Shown here piece after piece: positions 35,357 through 44,055 of a DNA stretch of 60,582 bases. The DNA lies in contig NZ_QUIN01000012.1 of NCBI RefSeq assembly GCF_003480255.1, positions 1 to 60,582 on the forward strand, written 5' to 3'. The position numbers were made by a program, and so were the translations under genes. The DNA comes from Erysipelatoclostridium sp. AM42-17. GTDB lineage: Bacteria > Bacillota_I > Bacilli_A > Erysipelotrichales > Coprobacillaceae. The notes under the pieces are model-generated. The model was given only the letters and a program-made list of their open reading frames with translations. It ran no database searches and was not told the origin of the DNA. How positions within the stretch are numbered: the stretch's first letter is position 1; each line of letters begins with the position of its first letter.

Positions 35357-37783
35357 TTATTCATGTGATTTTGTTCCATTTACTTCTTCAAATACTTGAG
35401 GGAAAACATGTTTGTTTTCTTTATTTTTGAATTTGAAGTAAACAACTGTTAACACTGAACATACAACGATAATTCCTACAAAGACAGCAATTTCAGCTGA
35501 TAATGAAGGATTTGTCATACTAATCACTTTTCTGAATCCATCAACACTATATGTGTAAGGAACAAATTTATGAATGACTTTATAAATCATAGGTCCAGTT
35601 TCTAATGGATAAGTACCAGCAGAACCACCTAAGTTAACAATCATAAATACTAATAATAAGAAGTCGCCAATATAACCTGTAGTTAAACTTAATAAGATAA
35701 CAAGTGACATAAATGCAGCCGATACTAATATCGCAAGTAAATATGTCATTCCTAAATTAACAGGTTCAAATCCATTGATCAATCTTAAAGCTGTAACCAT
35801 GATAATTGCAGCTAATGTAGAAACTGTATACATAACAGTTGCTTTGCTTGCCCAATATTTTAAAGCATCTTCTGCTTTTTTAATACCATGTCTTAATGGA
35901 TACATTAACGCAAATGCTAAACATGTTACATATAATCCAACTGACATCATATATGGAGCCATAGCATGACCATTATTTTCTACTTTAGAAATTTCTTTGT
36001 GTTTTGTATCAACTGGTGCAGCAACCATATCTGTAGTCTTGTTTGTAGAATCAATCTTACTTTCTTCAGCTCCAGATTTTAATGCATCATTTAATGTTGT
36101 TACACCATCTGCAGCAGTAGTAATACCTTCACCTAAAGTATCAGAACCAGCAGCTAACTTACCAGCACCATCACTAATTTGACCGGCACCATCAGCTAAT
36201 TGATTAGCACCACTCATCAAAGTTCCATTGTTACTTACAAGTGTTGAAGTACCAGCATTTAAAGTAGACATTGCCTCATTAAGTGCTTTGTTATTGTTTG
36301 TAAGTGTTGTTAAGCCGTTTGAAATTTGTCCAACAGCAGTAACATAATTATTTACCCCTGTTAATAATCCTTCTTTTTTATCTGTTAACCCAGTGCTAAC
36401 TTGGCTTAATCCATTATCAACTAATTTACTTGCCTGAATTAAACCGACATTTTTTTGATCGTTAACTGGATCAGCCGATACTTTTGTTAAAGCTTGTTGA
36501 ATACCAGCTACTCCTTGTGCAGAAGCTAAAGATTTCTTAGATAACTCATTTACTTTTGTTGCTAAGTTGTCTGTTGTATTTAGTAACCCTGGCTTTTCAG
36601 AATTTCCTTCTTCACCCAATAAACTTTCATTAATTACATTAGAATATTGAAGAGAACCTGCTAATGCCGTGTATTCATTAATATCAATTTTCCCACTGGC
36701 ATATAATTGATCAATAATTTTTTTGGAACTGGCATTAGTTTGATTTGAACTAGTTGCTGCTCCTTTTAACTGTTGAGTGCTTGTTTTAATTGTTGGCAAT
36801 GTTACATTTTCAAAAGTACTTGCCTCTTTACTAAGAGCAGTCAATTCTTCTTGGCTAGGTACTCCTGCTGCTTCAATAGTTGCAGACAATGTTTCTAGCC
36901 CTTGTGTTAAAGAACTATTAACTCCTTGTACTTGTTGTACACCTTCAGTTAATTTTTTAACTCCATTAACTAAATCTTGACTTTTAGAATTAAGTTGACT
37001 TGCACCATCAGATGCTGTTTTTGTATAATTAGTATATTCGCCAACTTTATCTTTTAATTGATAGACACCGTTGTTAACAGTAACAACACCATCTGTGTAA
37101 TCTTTTAAACCCTTTGTTAAAGTATTTGTACCATCTTTAAATGTTAAAGAGCTACTCGCTAATACTTTTAAGTTATCACTGATTGTTTTATTTCCGTCTT
37201 TTAATTGAGACATCCCATCAGATAATTGTTGAGTACCATCACTGGCTTCAGCAAATCCATCAGACATTGTACCAATTGACGTAAAAATTGTTTCAGCATA
37301 AGTTTTTGTTACTGAAGAAGAAACCTCAGCTTTAATTTTGGCGATAGCTGAATCGTCCATTTTTGATGCAACATAGTTTGTTCCAGGATTTGTTGTATAC
37401 TTCAAAATCATCTTTTGAGGTTCCTTATCCAACAAAGTTGTCGCATTTTTTGAGAAATTACTTGGAATCGTAATGACCATGTAATAATCGCCATCTTTTA
37501 ATCCTGACATTGCTTTCTTTTGACTAACGAAGTGGAAGTCTAAAGAATCATTATCTTTTAACTTATTGACAAGTTCTTTACCAACGTTAAGATTCTTATC
37601 GTTGTAAACAACTGCCTTATCTTCGTTAACAACAGCAACAGGAAGATCTCCACTGTTTCCATATGGATCCCACATAGAACCTAAAAAGACAACAGTGTAA
37701 ATACTAGGAATAGCGATTAAAGCAACTAATACTATTTTGATCCAAGTATTGTGAAAAATATTTTTCCACTCTTGCTTAATCAT
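35357..37783 (-). CDS. YhgE/Pip family membrane protein
   Basis: An 808-residue protein with one N-terminal transmembrane helix (about 13-33), a very long extracytoplasmic region (about 35-600) full of coiled-coil repeats spaced by Asp-Gly/Ser-Gly (LSDGMSQLKDG, ISDGAGKLAAG), and five to six C-terminal membrane helices (about 612-790). This is the YhgE/Pip layout, related to phage-infection protein and to ABC-2-like and T7SS accessory membrane proteins. Exact role unknown. It is divergent from an Rrf2 regulator whose binding palindrome sits in their shared promoter region, which suggests regulated expression. Confidence 0.88.
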   Translation of the reverse strand: MIKQEWKNIFHNTWIKIVLVALIAIPSIYTVVFLGSMWDPYGNSGDLPVAVVNEDKAVVYNDKNLNVGKELVNKLKDNDSLDFHFVSQKKAMSGLKDGDYYMVITIPSNFSKNATTLLDKEPQKMILKYTTNPGTNYVASKMDDSAIAKIKAEVSSSVTKTYAETIFTSIGTMSDGFAEASDGTQQLSDGMSQLKDGNKTISDNLKVLASSSLTFKDGTNTLTKGLKDYTDGVVTVNNGVYQLKDKVGEYTNYTKTASDGASQLNSKSQDLVNGVKKLTEGVQQVQGVNSSLTQGLETLSATIEAAGVPSQEELTALSKEASTFENVTLPTIKTSTQQLKGAATSSNQTNASSKKIIDQLYASGKIDINEYTALAGSLQYSNVINESLLGEEGNSEKPGLLNTTDNLATKVNELSKKSLASAQGVAGIQQALTKVSADPVNDQKNVGLIQASKLVDNGLSQVSTGLTDKKEGLLTGVNNYVTAVGQISNGLTTLTNNNKALNEAMSTLNAGTSTLVSNNGTLMSGANQLADGAGQISDGAGKLAAGSDTLGEGITTAADGVTTLNDALKSGAEESKIDSTNKTTDMVAAPVDTKHKEISKVENNGHAMAPYMMSVGLYVTCLAFALMYPLRHGIKKAEDALKYWASKATVMYTVSTLAAIIMVTALRLINGFEPVNLGMTYLLAILVSAAFMSLVILLSLTTGYIGDFLLLVFMIVNLGGSAGTYPLETGPMIYKVIHKFVPYTYSVDGFRKVISMTNPSLSAEIAVFVGIIVVCSVLTVVYFKFKNKENKHVFPQVFEEVNGTKSHE

Positions 37784-37807
37784 AAATATCCTTCTTTCTA
37801 TATACTT

Positions 37808-37850
37808 TGTCTATAGACATTTTACATCTATGGATATATAATGTCTATAG
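37808..37850. promoter_or_regulatory. Superimposed divergent promoters with Rrf2-type operator
   Basis: Plus promoter: TAGACA 37814-37819, TATAAT 37837-37842, spacer 17. Minus promoter: TAGACA from 37847 to 37842, TAAAAT from 37824 to 37819, spacer 17. The two promoters occupy the same DNA on opposite strands. Both -35 boxes lie inside TGTCTATAG sites, one a perfect palindrome (TGTCTATAGACA, 37808-37819) and one at 37842-37850. Likely bound by the Rrf2 protein. Confidence 0.75.
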
Positions 37851-37939
37851 TGTATTATAAATTATTCATTATAAATGTCAATAATCTTGATACAAAAATT
37901 AACTTTTTTGATAAAATAAACAAAAGGGATGAAAAGGAA

Positions 37940-38371
37940 ATGAAAATAAGAAAAAGTTTTGAACAAGCAATATGTATTCTATTGCTTATTGGGACACATG
38001 ACGGTCCTTTAAAAAGTCATGAATTAAGTCAAATATTAGATGTATCTGATTCTTATTTAAAGAAAGTAACAAGACAACTCGTAGTAGCTGGTCTCATTAC
38101 TTCTAAAGCAAGCAAATTAGGTGGTTTTGTTTTAAATAAAAAAATGGATGATATTTCCTTCTTTGATATCTTTGAAGCCATTGAAGGAAAAGAAAAATTT
38201 ATTCAAACAACACATCTAGTAGATAAAGTATTTGATCCTGCTTTTAATGTAAAACAAACAGAAAGTGTGATCATGAATTATTTAAATGATGCTGAATATC
38301 AATATAAATCAAAATTAAAAGAGATTAACTTAGCTGAAATTACTAAGTTTGCTCATAAAGGTATAATATAA
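37940..38371 (+). CDS. Rrf2 family regulator
   Basis: A 143-residue Rrf2-type winged-helix regulator (MKIRKSFEQAICILLLIG, then HTH SHELSQILDVSDSYLKKVTRQLVVAGLI, about 30-57). The three cysteines that bind Fe-S clusters in IscR/NsrR are absent, so it probably senses something else. Start chosen at ATG 37940 (11 bases after AAAGGG); the frame upstream extends over the promoter. It shares an overlapping promoter region with the yhgE/pip gene and probably regulates both. Confidence 0.82.
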   Translation: MKIRKSFEQAICILLLIGTHDGPLKSHELSQILDVSDSYLKKVTRQLVVAGLITSKASKLGGFVLNKKMDDISFFDIFEAIEGKEKFIQTTHLVDKVFDPAFNVKQTESVIMNYLNDAEYQYKSKLKEINLAEITKFAHKGII

Positions 38372-38402
38372 AATGGACACCATATCATATGATGTCCATT
38401 TT
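38370..38402. terminator. Bidirectional terminator
   Basis: AAAATGGACACCAT with ATGATGTCCATTTT (one mismatch), between the convergent rrf2 and symporter genes. Confidence 0.75.
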
Positions 38403-38419
38403 ATATTATGTATAAGTCA

Positions 38420-39763
38420 TTAACTGTTATAGATATCTTCGTCAAACATATTTTCTTTTTTAGCCACAATAACCGAGGTTGAAGAATCCCCCACAACATT
38501 CAATGATGTCACTAACATTTCAATAGGTCGATTAATTGCTAGAATCAATGAATAAGCTAAAAGTGCTGCATCATTGGTATATCCCATTCCTGTTAAAATC
38601 GTAAATAAGATGACGGCTCCTGCTCCCGGTGCTGCCGGTGTACCAACAGAAGCAATTAATGCAAGTATTGCGATAATAGCCATCGAAGTAAAAGACACTT
38701 TATATCCCGAACTTACAGCAATAAACATTGCTGCAATCACTTGCATAATAGCTGTTCCATCCATATTAATCGTCATCCCTAATGGTAAAGTAAAGGATGC
38801 GATTTCTTCATGAACTCCTAATTCTTCTACTGTTGTTTTCTTGTTTAAAGGAAGTGTAGCAGCAGAAGATGATGTTGAAAAACCAAATACGGCTACTTTA
38901 GCAGCTTTCTTCATAAATGGACGAGGATCAACATGAGCCATCGTCATTAAATAAATTGGATAAGCAATAAATAAATAAGCAAATAAAGCAAAAACAACGG
39001 AAACAACATATGCTAAGGCTGGTTTTAATGAATCAACACCATAAATAGCAAATGTTCTTGTTAGTAAACAAAAGATTGCATAAGGTGCAAATTTGGTAAT
39101 AACAAATGATAAACATACAGAAATAATATCAGCAATTTCTAACATTAATTTTTTTAATGTTTTTGTTCTTTCAGGAATTTGATTCATTGCTAAACCAATT
39201 GCAACGGCTAAAAAGACAATCGCTAATACATTTCCATTAGAAGTAAATGCACTGACAAAATTATTTGGTACAATAGATAAAATAATATTCAACGGATTCG
39301 ATCCTGTTGTTCCCTGTTGAAGCGTCACATGACTAGCATCAACTCGATTAAATAATCCTAATTTATAAACGACAAAGCCTACTACACCAGCCCACGCTAA
39401 AGCACAAACTGTTGTTTTTAAAAATGTAAAAATTGTTTTTGAGGAAATTCTTCCTAATTTCTTAGTATCTGTAATCGCACAGATTGCTAATGAAATAGAA
39501 ACAAAAACCATCGGAACAATAATAAGTTGTAATGAATTAACAAATAATTGCCCAATAATATAGAAAATACCAACTGAACTTGTTGCTCCTTCAGCTGTAA
39601 TATCTTGGAATAACAAATTATTAATTGTTTTCCAAACAGCTGCTTGTCCATGACTGTTTAAATACTCTCTAAGTAAAATACATCCAAAACTAGCAATAAG
39701 CCCGCATACTAATGCAATTAGCATCTTTTTTGCTAATTTCTTTCCATCTTGACTTGATTTCAT
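38420..39763 (-). CDS. Dicarboxylate/amino acid:cation symporter (DAACS)
   Basis: A 447-residue secondary transporter of the glutamate/aspartate/dicarboxylate:Na+/H+ family. About eight membrane helices plus the two re-entrant loops: the serine-rich FSTSSSAATLPLN and NMDGTAIMQ, which bind substrate and Na+. A conserved motif PGAGAVILFTILTGMG and the final helix with VVGDSSTS are also present. It imports glutamate, aspartate, Ser/Thr or C4-dicarboxylates; which one is not clear. RBS AGGAGG precedes the ATG. Monocistronic. Confidence 0.9.
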   Translation of the reverse strand: MKSSQDGKKLAKKMLIALVCGLIASFGCILLREYLNSHGQAAVWKTINNLLFQDITAEGATSSVGIFYIIGQLFVNSLQLIIVPMVFVSISLAICAITDTKKLGRISSKTIFTFLKTTVCALAWAGVVGFVVYKLGLFNRVDASHVTLQQGTTGSNPLNIILSIVPNNFVSAFTSNGNVLAIVFLAVAIGLAMNQIPERTKTLKKLMLEIADIISVCLSFVITKFAPYAIFCLLTRTFAIYGVDSLKPALAYVVSVVFALFAYLFIAYPIYLMTMAHVDPRPFMKKAAKVAVFGFSTSSSAATLPLNKKTTVEELGVHEEIASFTLPLGMTINMDGTAIMQVIAAMFIAVSSGYKVSFTSMAIIAILALIASVGTPAAPGAGAVILFTILTGMGYTNDAALLAYSLILAINRPIEMLVTSLNVVGDSSTSVIVAKKENMFDEDIYNS

Positions 39764-39845
39764 AAAGACCTCCTCGAATTTTTTCCCAAATTATCAACAT
39801 TATATAATAATATTTTAAATTTACAAGATAAAAATTTACATTTAT

Positions 39846-39872
39846 AAAAAAAATGAGATTTTCATCTCATTT
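39846..39872 (-). terminator. Terminator after lipoprotein gene
   Basis: On the minus strand AAATGAGAT pairs with ATCTCATTT, then T8. Confidence 0.82.
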
Positions 39873-40272
39873 AAGCATATCCCCAAGTTAATAATTCCCA
39901 TTTACCATGTTTTGTTCTTGCTAGAAACCACTGCCAATCTGTGTATTCCTCATGAGATTCAAATCCCCCTTCAACATCTTTAGAAGTATGAAAAGAACTA
40001 GAAAAAACAACAGCTTCCTGATAATCTTTCTTCTTTAAAGAACGACAATACTTTAACTCATTTTTTGCTTTTTTATCTCCTAAATATTGAAGATGACGTA
40101 ATGAACAACCATTCCACGTATTAAATTCTTTCAAAATAATTTTAACAGCTTGCTTTAAGTCTTGTTTACTATAAAGGCTTGAATGACCATAATCTACTGT
40201 ATAGTGACTTTGACAGCCGCTTATCAATAATACACAAATAAAAATTAAACTTGTCTTTTTAATCCATATCAT
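39871..40272 (-). CDS. Conserved lipoprotein of unknown function
   Basis: A 133-residue exported protein: MIWIKKTSLIFICVLLISGCQ is a lipoprotein signal with lipobox ISGC, here split as hydrophobic run plus Cys. The mature part contains SKQDLKQAVKIILKEFNTW, CSLRHLQYLGDK and an acidic, aromatic C-terminus (DWQWFLARTKHGKWELLTWGYA). Similar small secreted proteins are common in Firmicutes but have no assigned function. The ATG at 40272 lies inside the last codons of the PAS gene (14-bp overlap), so it is translated by coupling; longer in-frame starts exist but would extend into the PAS gene. Confidence 0.6.
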   Translation of the reverse strand: MIWIKKTSLIFICVLLISGCQSHYTVDYGHSSLYSKQDLKQAVKIILKEFNTWNGCSLRHLQYLGDKKAKNELKYCRSLKKKDYQEAVVFSSSFHTSKDVEGGFESHEEYTDWQWFLARTKHGKWELLTWGYA

Positions 40273-40633
40273 ACATTTTTCCAGTTTCATTTTTTCGACA
40301 CTCATGTTTTTCATAATAACCTATAACTTGTTTATTTTCATCTCTTAAAGCTATCATATAAATATCTTTATCTTCTTTACTGTTATAAGAAGTATAAACA
40401 CGATTATGATCTTCACTTTCTTTAAACCATGTTAATATTTTTCCGATTGCTATCTTAGATTTTTCACCATGACAATTCAATAAACTTTGACCAATTAATG
40501 ATTCACCACCAAATTTTTGATATCTATTTATAGCTACAGGGTTCATATAAATAATTGTATGATGCGTGTCACATAAAACAACTGGCACTAACTCTTGATC
40601 AATAACACTTTTAAAAAACATATCTAATTTCAT
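40259..40633 (-). CDS. Small PAS-domain protein
   Basis: A 124-residue single-domain protein whose sequence fits a PAS fold: VPVVLCDTHHTIIYMNPVAINRY, then a GGESLIGQSLLNCH loop and the strand KDIYMIALRDENKQVIGYYE (given here in parts). Such stand-alone PAS proteins may bind a flavin, haem or small ligand, but no output domain is attached. It overlaps the lipoprotein gene downstream and lies 5 bases from cutC upstream, so it belongs to a minus-strand operon running 43151 to 39871. Confidence 0.7.
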   Translation of the reverse strand: MKLDMFFKSVIDQELVPVVLCDTHHTIIYMNPVAINRYQKFGGESLIGQSLLNCHGEKSKIAIGKILTWFKESEDHNRVYTSYNSKEDKDIYMIALRDENKQVIGYYEKHECRKNETGKMYDMD

Positions 40634-40638
40634 TTTAC

Positions 40639-41382
40639 TTATCCTACACTTTTAACAATTTTTTTAACTAACACTTCTGAAACCATATCATAGTCATTTT
40701 CATGGGGTTGGGGCGCATAACTATAACTTACATTTTTACCACTGGTTGTTTCATCACAACACCAATCTTTACATGAACTATGTACTTGACTAATTCCTGT
40801 TTGTTCCATCATTGTTTTAGCATTAGTCGCATTGATGCCACTTCCAGCAAGAATCTCTATTTGACTGCCGTAACGTTCTTGTAATGTTTTAATCACTGCT
40901 ATGCCATCCATGGCTTTTGCTTGTAATCCACTGGTTAAAACACGATTAACCCCTAATTGAATAAGCAATTCGATTGCTTGATAAGGGTCTTGAACACAAT
41001 CAAAAGCACGATGAAAAACAACTTCACCATGATATAATTGAATAATAGAAACCATTTTTCGAGTTTGTCTTTCATTAATTGTCCCATCTTTATTTAAACA
41101 TCCAAAAGCAATCCCATCACTACCATGTTCTAATAAAAGTTTTGCATCTTCTTTCATTACTTCAAATTCTTTATCACTATAACAGAATCCAGCTCCTCGT
41201 GGTCTTACCATTGAAATGACTTTTAAATCAGTATTCTTTTTAATTAATGTTAAAGTCGCTAAAGATGGCGTTAACCCACCTAAATACAATGCACTATTAA
41301 GTTCTATTCTTTTCGCACCACCTTTATAAGCATTCAATCCATCTTCATAACTACCACAACATATTTCTACTATTCTTTCCAT
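40639..41382 (-). CDS. cutC: CutC family protein
   Basis: A 247-residue TIM-barrel protein with the family start RIVEICCGSYEDGLNAYKGG and RIELN, the VMVRPRGG-like segment SMVRPRGAGFCYSD, and FHRAFD. CutC has been linked to copper tolerance, but its biochemical role is disputed. The ATG at 41380-41382 follows GAAGGTG; a GTG five codons upstream is possible but overlaps the upstream gene. The stop of the upstream membrane protein gene lies one base away, indicating coupling. Confidence 0.88.
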   Translation of the reverse strand: MERIVEICCGSYEDGLNAYKGGAKRIELNSALYLGGLTPSLATLTLIKKNTDLKVISMVRPRGAGFCYSDKEFEVMKEDAKLLLEHGSDGIAFGCLNKDGTINERQTRKMVSIIQLYHGEVVFHRAFDCVQDPYQAIELLIQLGVNRVLTSGLQAKAMDGIAVIKTLQERYGSQIEILAGSGINATNAKTMMEQTGISQVHSSCKDWCCDETTSGKNVSYSYAPQPHENDYDMVSEVLVKKIVKSVG

Positions 41383-41383
41383 C

Positions 41384-42709
41384 TTATTCACCTTCACTTT
41401 TTACATAAACCCATTTACCTGATAGATATTCATAAAGATTTTCTTCAGTCGCATCACTTGCTTTTTTTACTTTTACATAGACTTTACCATTTTCACTGTA
41501 TGGTAGCCCAACGTAAGGACATTGATCAAAAGACTGTAACATAAAACTCTTACCACCATCATTCGTTACATAAAGTGATGTTTCTTCACTTCCTCCATGT
41601 CCTAATAAAATAAAGCCTTGATTTTCATCAATAAAATATATGCCTTTAGCTTGACCACCTTCACCATTAAATGGATCTTGATTAATTACTTCATCATTTT
41701 TATTAAAAGTATAATAACGTGTTCCTAAAGCAGCATCACTCACAACTAATTTATAAGTAATAGAATCATTATAATAAAGTGTTACTTCATCACTTTGATC
41801 AATAACCATTTCACCAGCGTTATGTTTTTCTTCAGTTTGACTTTCATTTATCATAGCCGGCTGATAAAAACAACTTACTGTATCTTGGTATTTTATTTGT
41901 AAACAATAGCCAGATACGTGTTCATATAAATGTTGCTGATCACATTGAATATACTGATCATCATTTTCATAATAATCCTCTTTATTTAATACAGCTTCTT
42001 GATAACCTACGTATTTAATACGATATGTTTGTCCTTTTAATTGATTAAGCTGTAAACTCATATGATCAATCATATTAAACATTTCATTTAATTTATCTTT
42101 TTGTTGGTAAGTTTTGTTTACTTCATTATCTATCCATACTGTCATATCTTGTCCCTTATAATCAAGTAAATAACTATGTTCATGATTATAAATGAGACCT
42201 TCAATCTTTGTAATCTTCCCCTTTTTATTAACATCGACGATAAAAGAATCACTTATATAAAGATCATCATTTATTGAAATATTTAAATCTTTAAAGATAC
42301 CCTTTATCCCTGTTTTATAAAATTGTAAATGTTTCATTTCTATTTGTTTTGAAGAATTTTTTCTTTCTAGATACCATGATAAATGTCCTTGATAAGGAAT
42401 CGCTGTTTGATAAGTTCGATAGCCAAAAAAACAAGTCATCACAATCATCACGCATAATTCTATAGTTAATAATGGTTTGCACTTACTTATCAGTTGATCA
42501 AAAATATGCAAATCTTTCTTTAATATAAAGTAATAAATCGTCCAAAAAAGAAACCATATTCCTTCAATCAATATTAAAGGAACAATCACCATCAGATGTC
42601 TTCTTAATCCACCATTTAAACATAATAAATAAATTTGATATAAACTAAAACAATAAATCACAATGAATAAAGGATTCAATAATACTTGAAAATATCTCTT
42701 TTTATTCAT
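41384..42709 (-). CDS. Membrane protein with extracellular Asp-box region, unknown function
   Basis: A 441-residue protein not assigned to a known family. Three hydrophobic segments (about 10-31, 38-62, 80-98) are followed by a large hydrophilic, presumably external part. Near residues 390-405 the sequence YVTNDGGKSF resembles an Asp-box of BNR/sialidase-type beta-propellers, and GQGFILLGHGG-like FILLGHGGSEETS precedes it. Repeated Tyr/Gln/Asp-rich strands suggest a beta-rich fold. It overlaps the GNAT gene by 8 bp and abuts cutC. It may be a surface-exposed sensor or binding protein; function not known. Confidence 0.6.
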   Translation of the reverse strand: MNKKRYFQVLLNPLFIVIYCFSLYQIYLLCLNGGLRRHLMVIVPLILIEGIWFLFWTIYYFILKKDLHIFDQLISKCKPLLTIELCVMIVMTCFFGYRTYQTAIPYQGHLSWYLERKNSSKQIEMKHLQFYKTGIKGIFKDLNISINDDLYISDSFIVDVNKKGKITKIEGLIYNHEHSYLLDYKGQDMTVWIDNEVNKTYQQKDKLNEMFNMIDHMSLQLNQLKGQTYRIKYVGYQEAVLNKEDYYENDDQYIQCDQQHLYEHVSGYCLQIKYQDTVSCFYQPAMINESQTEEKHNAGEMVIDQSDEVTLYYNDSITYKLVVSDAALGTRYYTFNKNDEVINQDPFNGEGGQAKGIYFIDENQGFILLGHGGSEETSLYVTNDGGKSFMLQSFDQCPYVGLPYSENGKVYVKVKKASDATEENLYEYLSGKWVYVKSEGE

Positions 42710-43151
42710 CTTTTAAACCCTTTGTAAAAATAACTTTATCATCATGATCTTTAAATCCATTTTTTTGATAAAAATGATAAGCCGGTATATCCCTTTCTGT
42801 AAACAATACAATTCCTTTTATCCCTTGTTCTTTTATTGCCTTTTCTACTTCTTTCATAAACAAAGAACCTGTTCCCTTGCCTTGATATTGATTAAGTACA
42901 CCAAATTCATCTATCCAATATTCAATTCCTTCATACCAATGTTTTATTCTTCCTATACAAAAACCAACTAATTGATCTTGATCATATAAACCATAAGATA
43001 AAGAACTTTTATTATCCATTTCATCTAGTAAATAGAGTTCTAACTGTTTTAAATCATCCCATTGATCATTCCATGGTTCTACTGTAAAAACCTGATAAAA
43101 AACAGCTTGTACTTCTTTTACATTATTTGCATCTATTAATTTTATTTCCAT
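42702..43151 (-). CDS. GNAT family N-acetyltransferase
   Basis: A 149-residue acetyl-CoA-dependent acetyltransferase. The core motif A is visible as EFGVLNQYQGKGTGSLFMKEVEK (given in part), including QGKGTG that binds the pyrophosphate of CoA, and the C-terminal block AYHFYQKNGFKD. Substrate unknown. RBS GAGGAT precedes the ATG. It is the first gene of the operon continuing through the membrane protein, cutC, the PAS protein and the lipoprotein. Confidence 0.85.
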   Translation of the reverse strand: MEIKLIDANNVKEVQAVFYQVFTVEPWNDQWDDLKQLELYLLDEMDNKSSLSYGLYDQDQLVGFCIGRIKHWYEGIEYWIDEFGVLNQYQGKGTGSLFMKEVEKAIKEQGIKGIVLFTERDIPAYHFYQKNGFKDHDDKVIFTKGLKDE

Positions 43152-43192
43152 ATTATCCTCTTTTCTTTTATTATTTTATCAAAGAATAATTA

Positions 43193-43224
43193 AAAAAAAC
43201 ATATGAATTACTTCATATGTTTTA
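43193..43224 (-). terminator. Terminator after aldo/keto reductase pair
   Basis: On the minus strand AAACATATGAA pairs with TTCATATGTTT around a 4-base loop, then T-rich. It overlaps the stop of the second reductase gene. Confidence 0.85.
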
Positions 43225-44055
43225 CCAAGTCATCGCAAATTCAACAAATTCTGGTTGATTAGCTTTCCCTATTTGAATTTGCTTTCGATCTATCGCTTTT
43301 ACTTTATTCATTTCTTCTTCAGTGAGCATAAAATCAAAAATACTGATATTTTCGATCATTCTTTGTTCATGAATTGTTTTACAAATCACGATTTGGTCAC
43401 TTTGTGTTAAATAACGTAAACAAATTTGTGCAGGCGTTTTTTGATATTTTAAGGCTAATTCTTGAATGATCGGTATTTCAAACATGTCTTGGAGTTGTCC
43501 TTGACCAAGTGGTGCATAAGCAAAATGAGCAACTTGGTATTTATTTAACCATTGATGTTCTTCTTGTCTTTGACAAAGAACGTGCGTTTCAATTTGATTA
43601 ACAGCAGGAACAACATGATTAAAATGGATTAAATCAATCATACGATCCATATCAAAATTAGAAATACCGATTGCTTTAATTATACCCTGATTATATAAAT
43701 CTTCTAAATCACGCCAAGCTTGATAATAATGACCAAAAGGCCAATGTAATAATACTAAATCTAAATAATCTGTTTGTAAATGCTCTAAAGATTGTTTTAT
43801 AACTTCCTTCGTATTTTCATAAGAAGTAAAATTGACTTTACTTACAATGAATAATTCTTTTCGTGATACGTTGCTTAATCGAATGGCTTCACCTATTTCT
43901 TTTTCATTACCATAAGCTTCTGCTGTATCAATCAAACGATAACCCTGTTTAAGTGCTTGTAAGACGCTCTCTACACATTGCTTCCCACTGATTTGAAAAG
44001 TGCCAAATCCTAATACCGGTATTTTAATACCATTATTTAAAGTTTTATATTCCAT
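43222..44055 (-). CDS. Aldo/keto reductase
   Basis: A 277-residue NAD(P)H-dependent reductase of the AKR5/2,5-diketogluconate reductase type. The catalytic tetrad is visible: Asp in RLIDTAEAYGNE, Tyr in the same stretch, Lys in FIVSKVN and His in LVLLHWP. The start MEYKTLNNG follows GGAGA at seven bases; six further codons upstream are not favoured. It overlaps the end of the related reductase gene by 11 bp. Reduces aldehydes or ketones; physiological substrate unknown. Controlled by the MerR-type promoter in front of the pair. Confidence 0.87.
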   Translation of the reverse strand: MEYKTLNNGIKIPVLGFGTFQISGKQCVESVLQALKQGYRLIDTAEAYGNEKEIGEAIRLSNVSRKELFIVSKVNFTSYENTKEVIKQSLEHLQTDYLDLVLLHWPFGHYYQAWRDLEDLYNQGIIKAIGISNFDMDRMIDLIHFNHVVPAVNQIETHVLCQRQEEHQWLNKYQVAHFAYAPLGQGQLQDMFEIPIIQELALKYQKTPAQICLRYLTQSDQIVICKTIHEQRMIENISIFDFMLTEEEMNKVKAIDRKQIQIGKANQPEFVEFAMTW

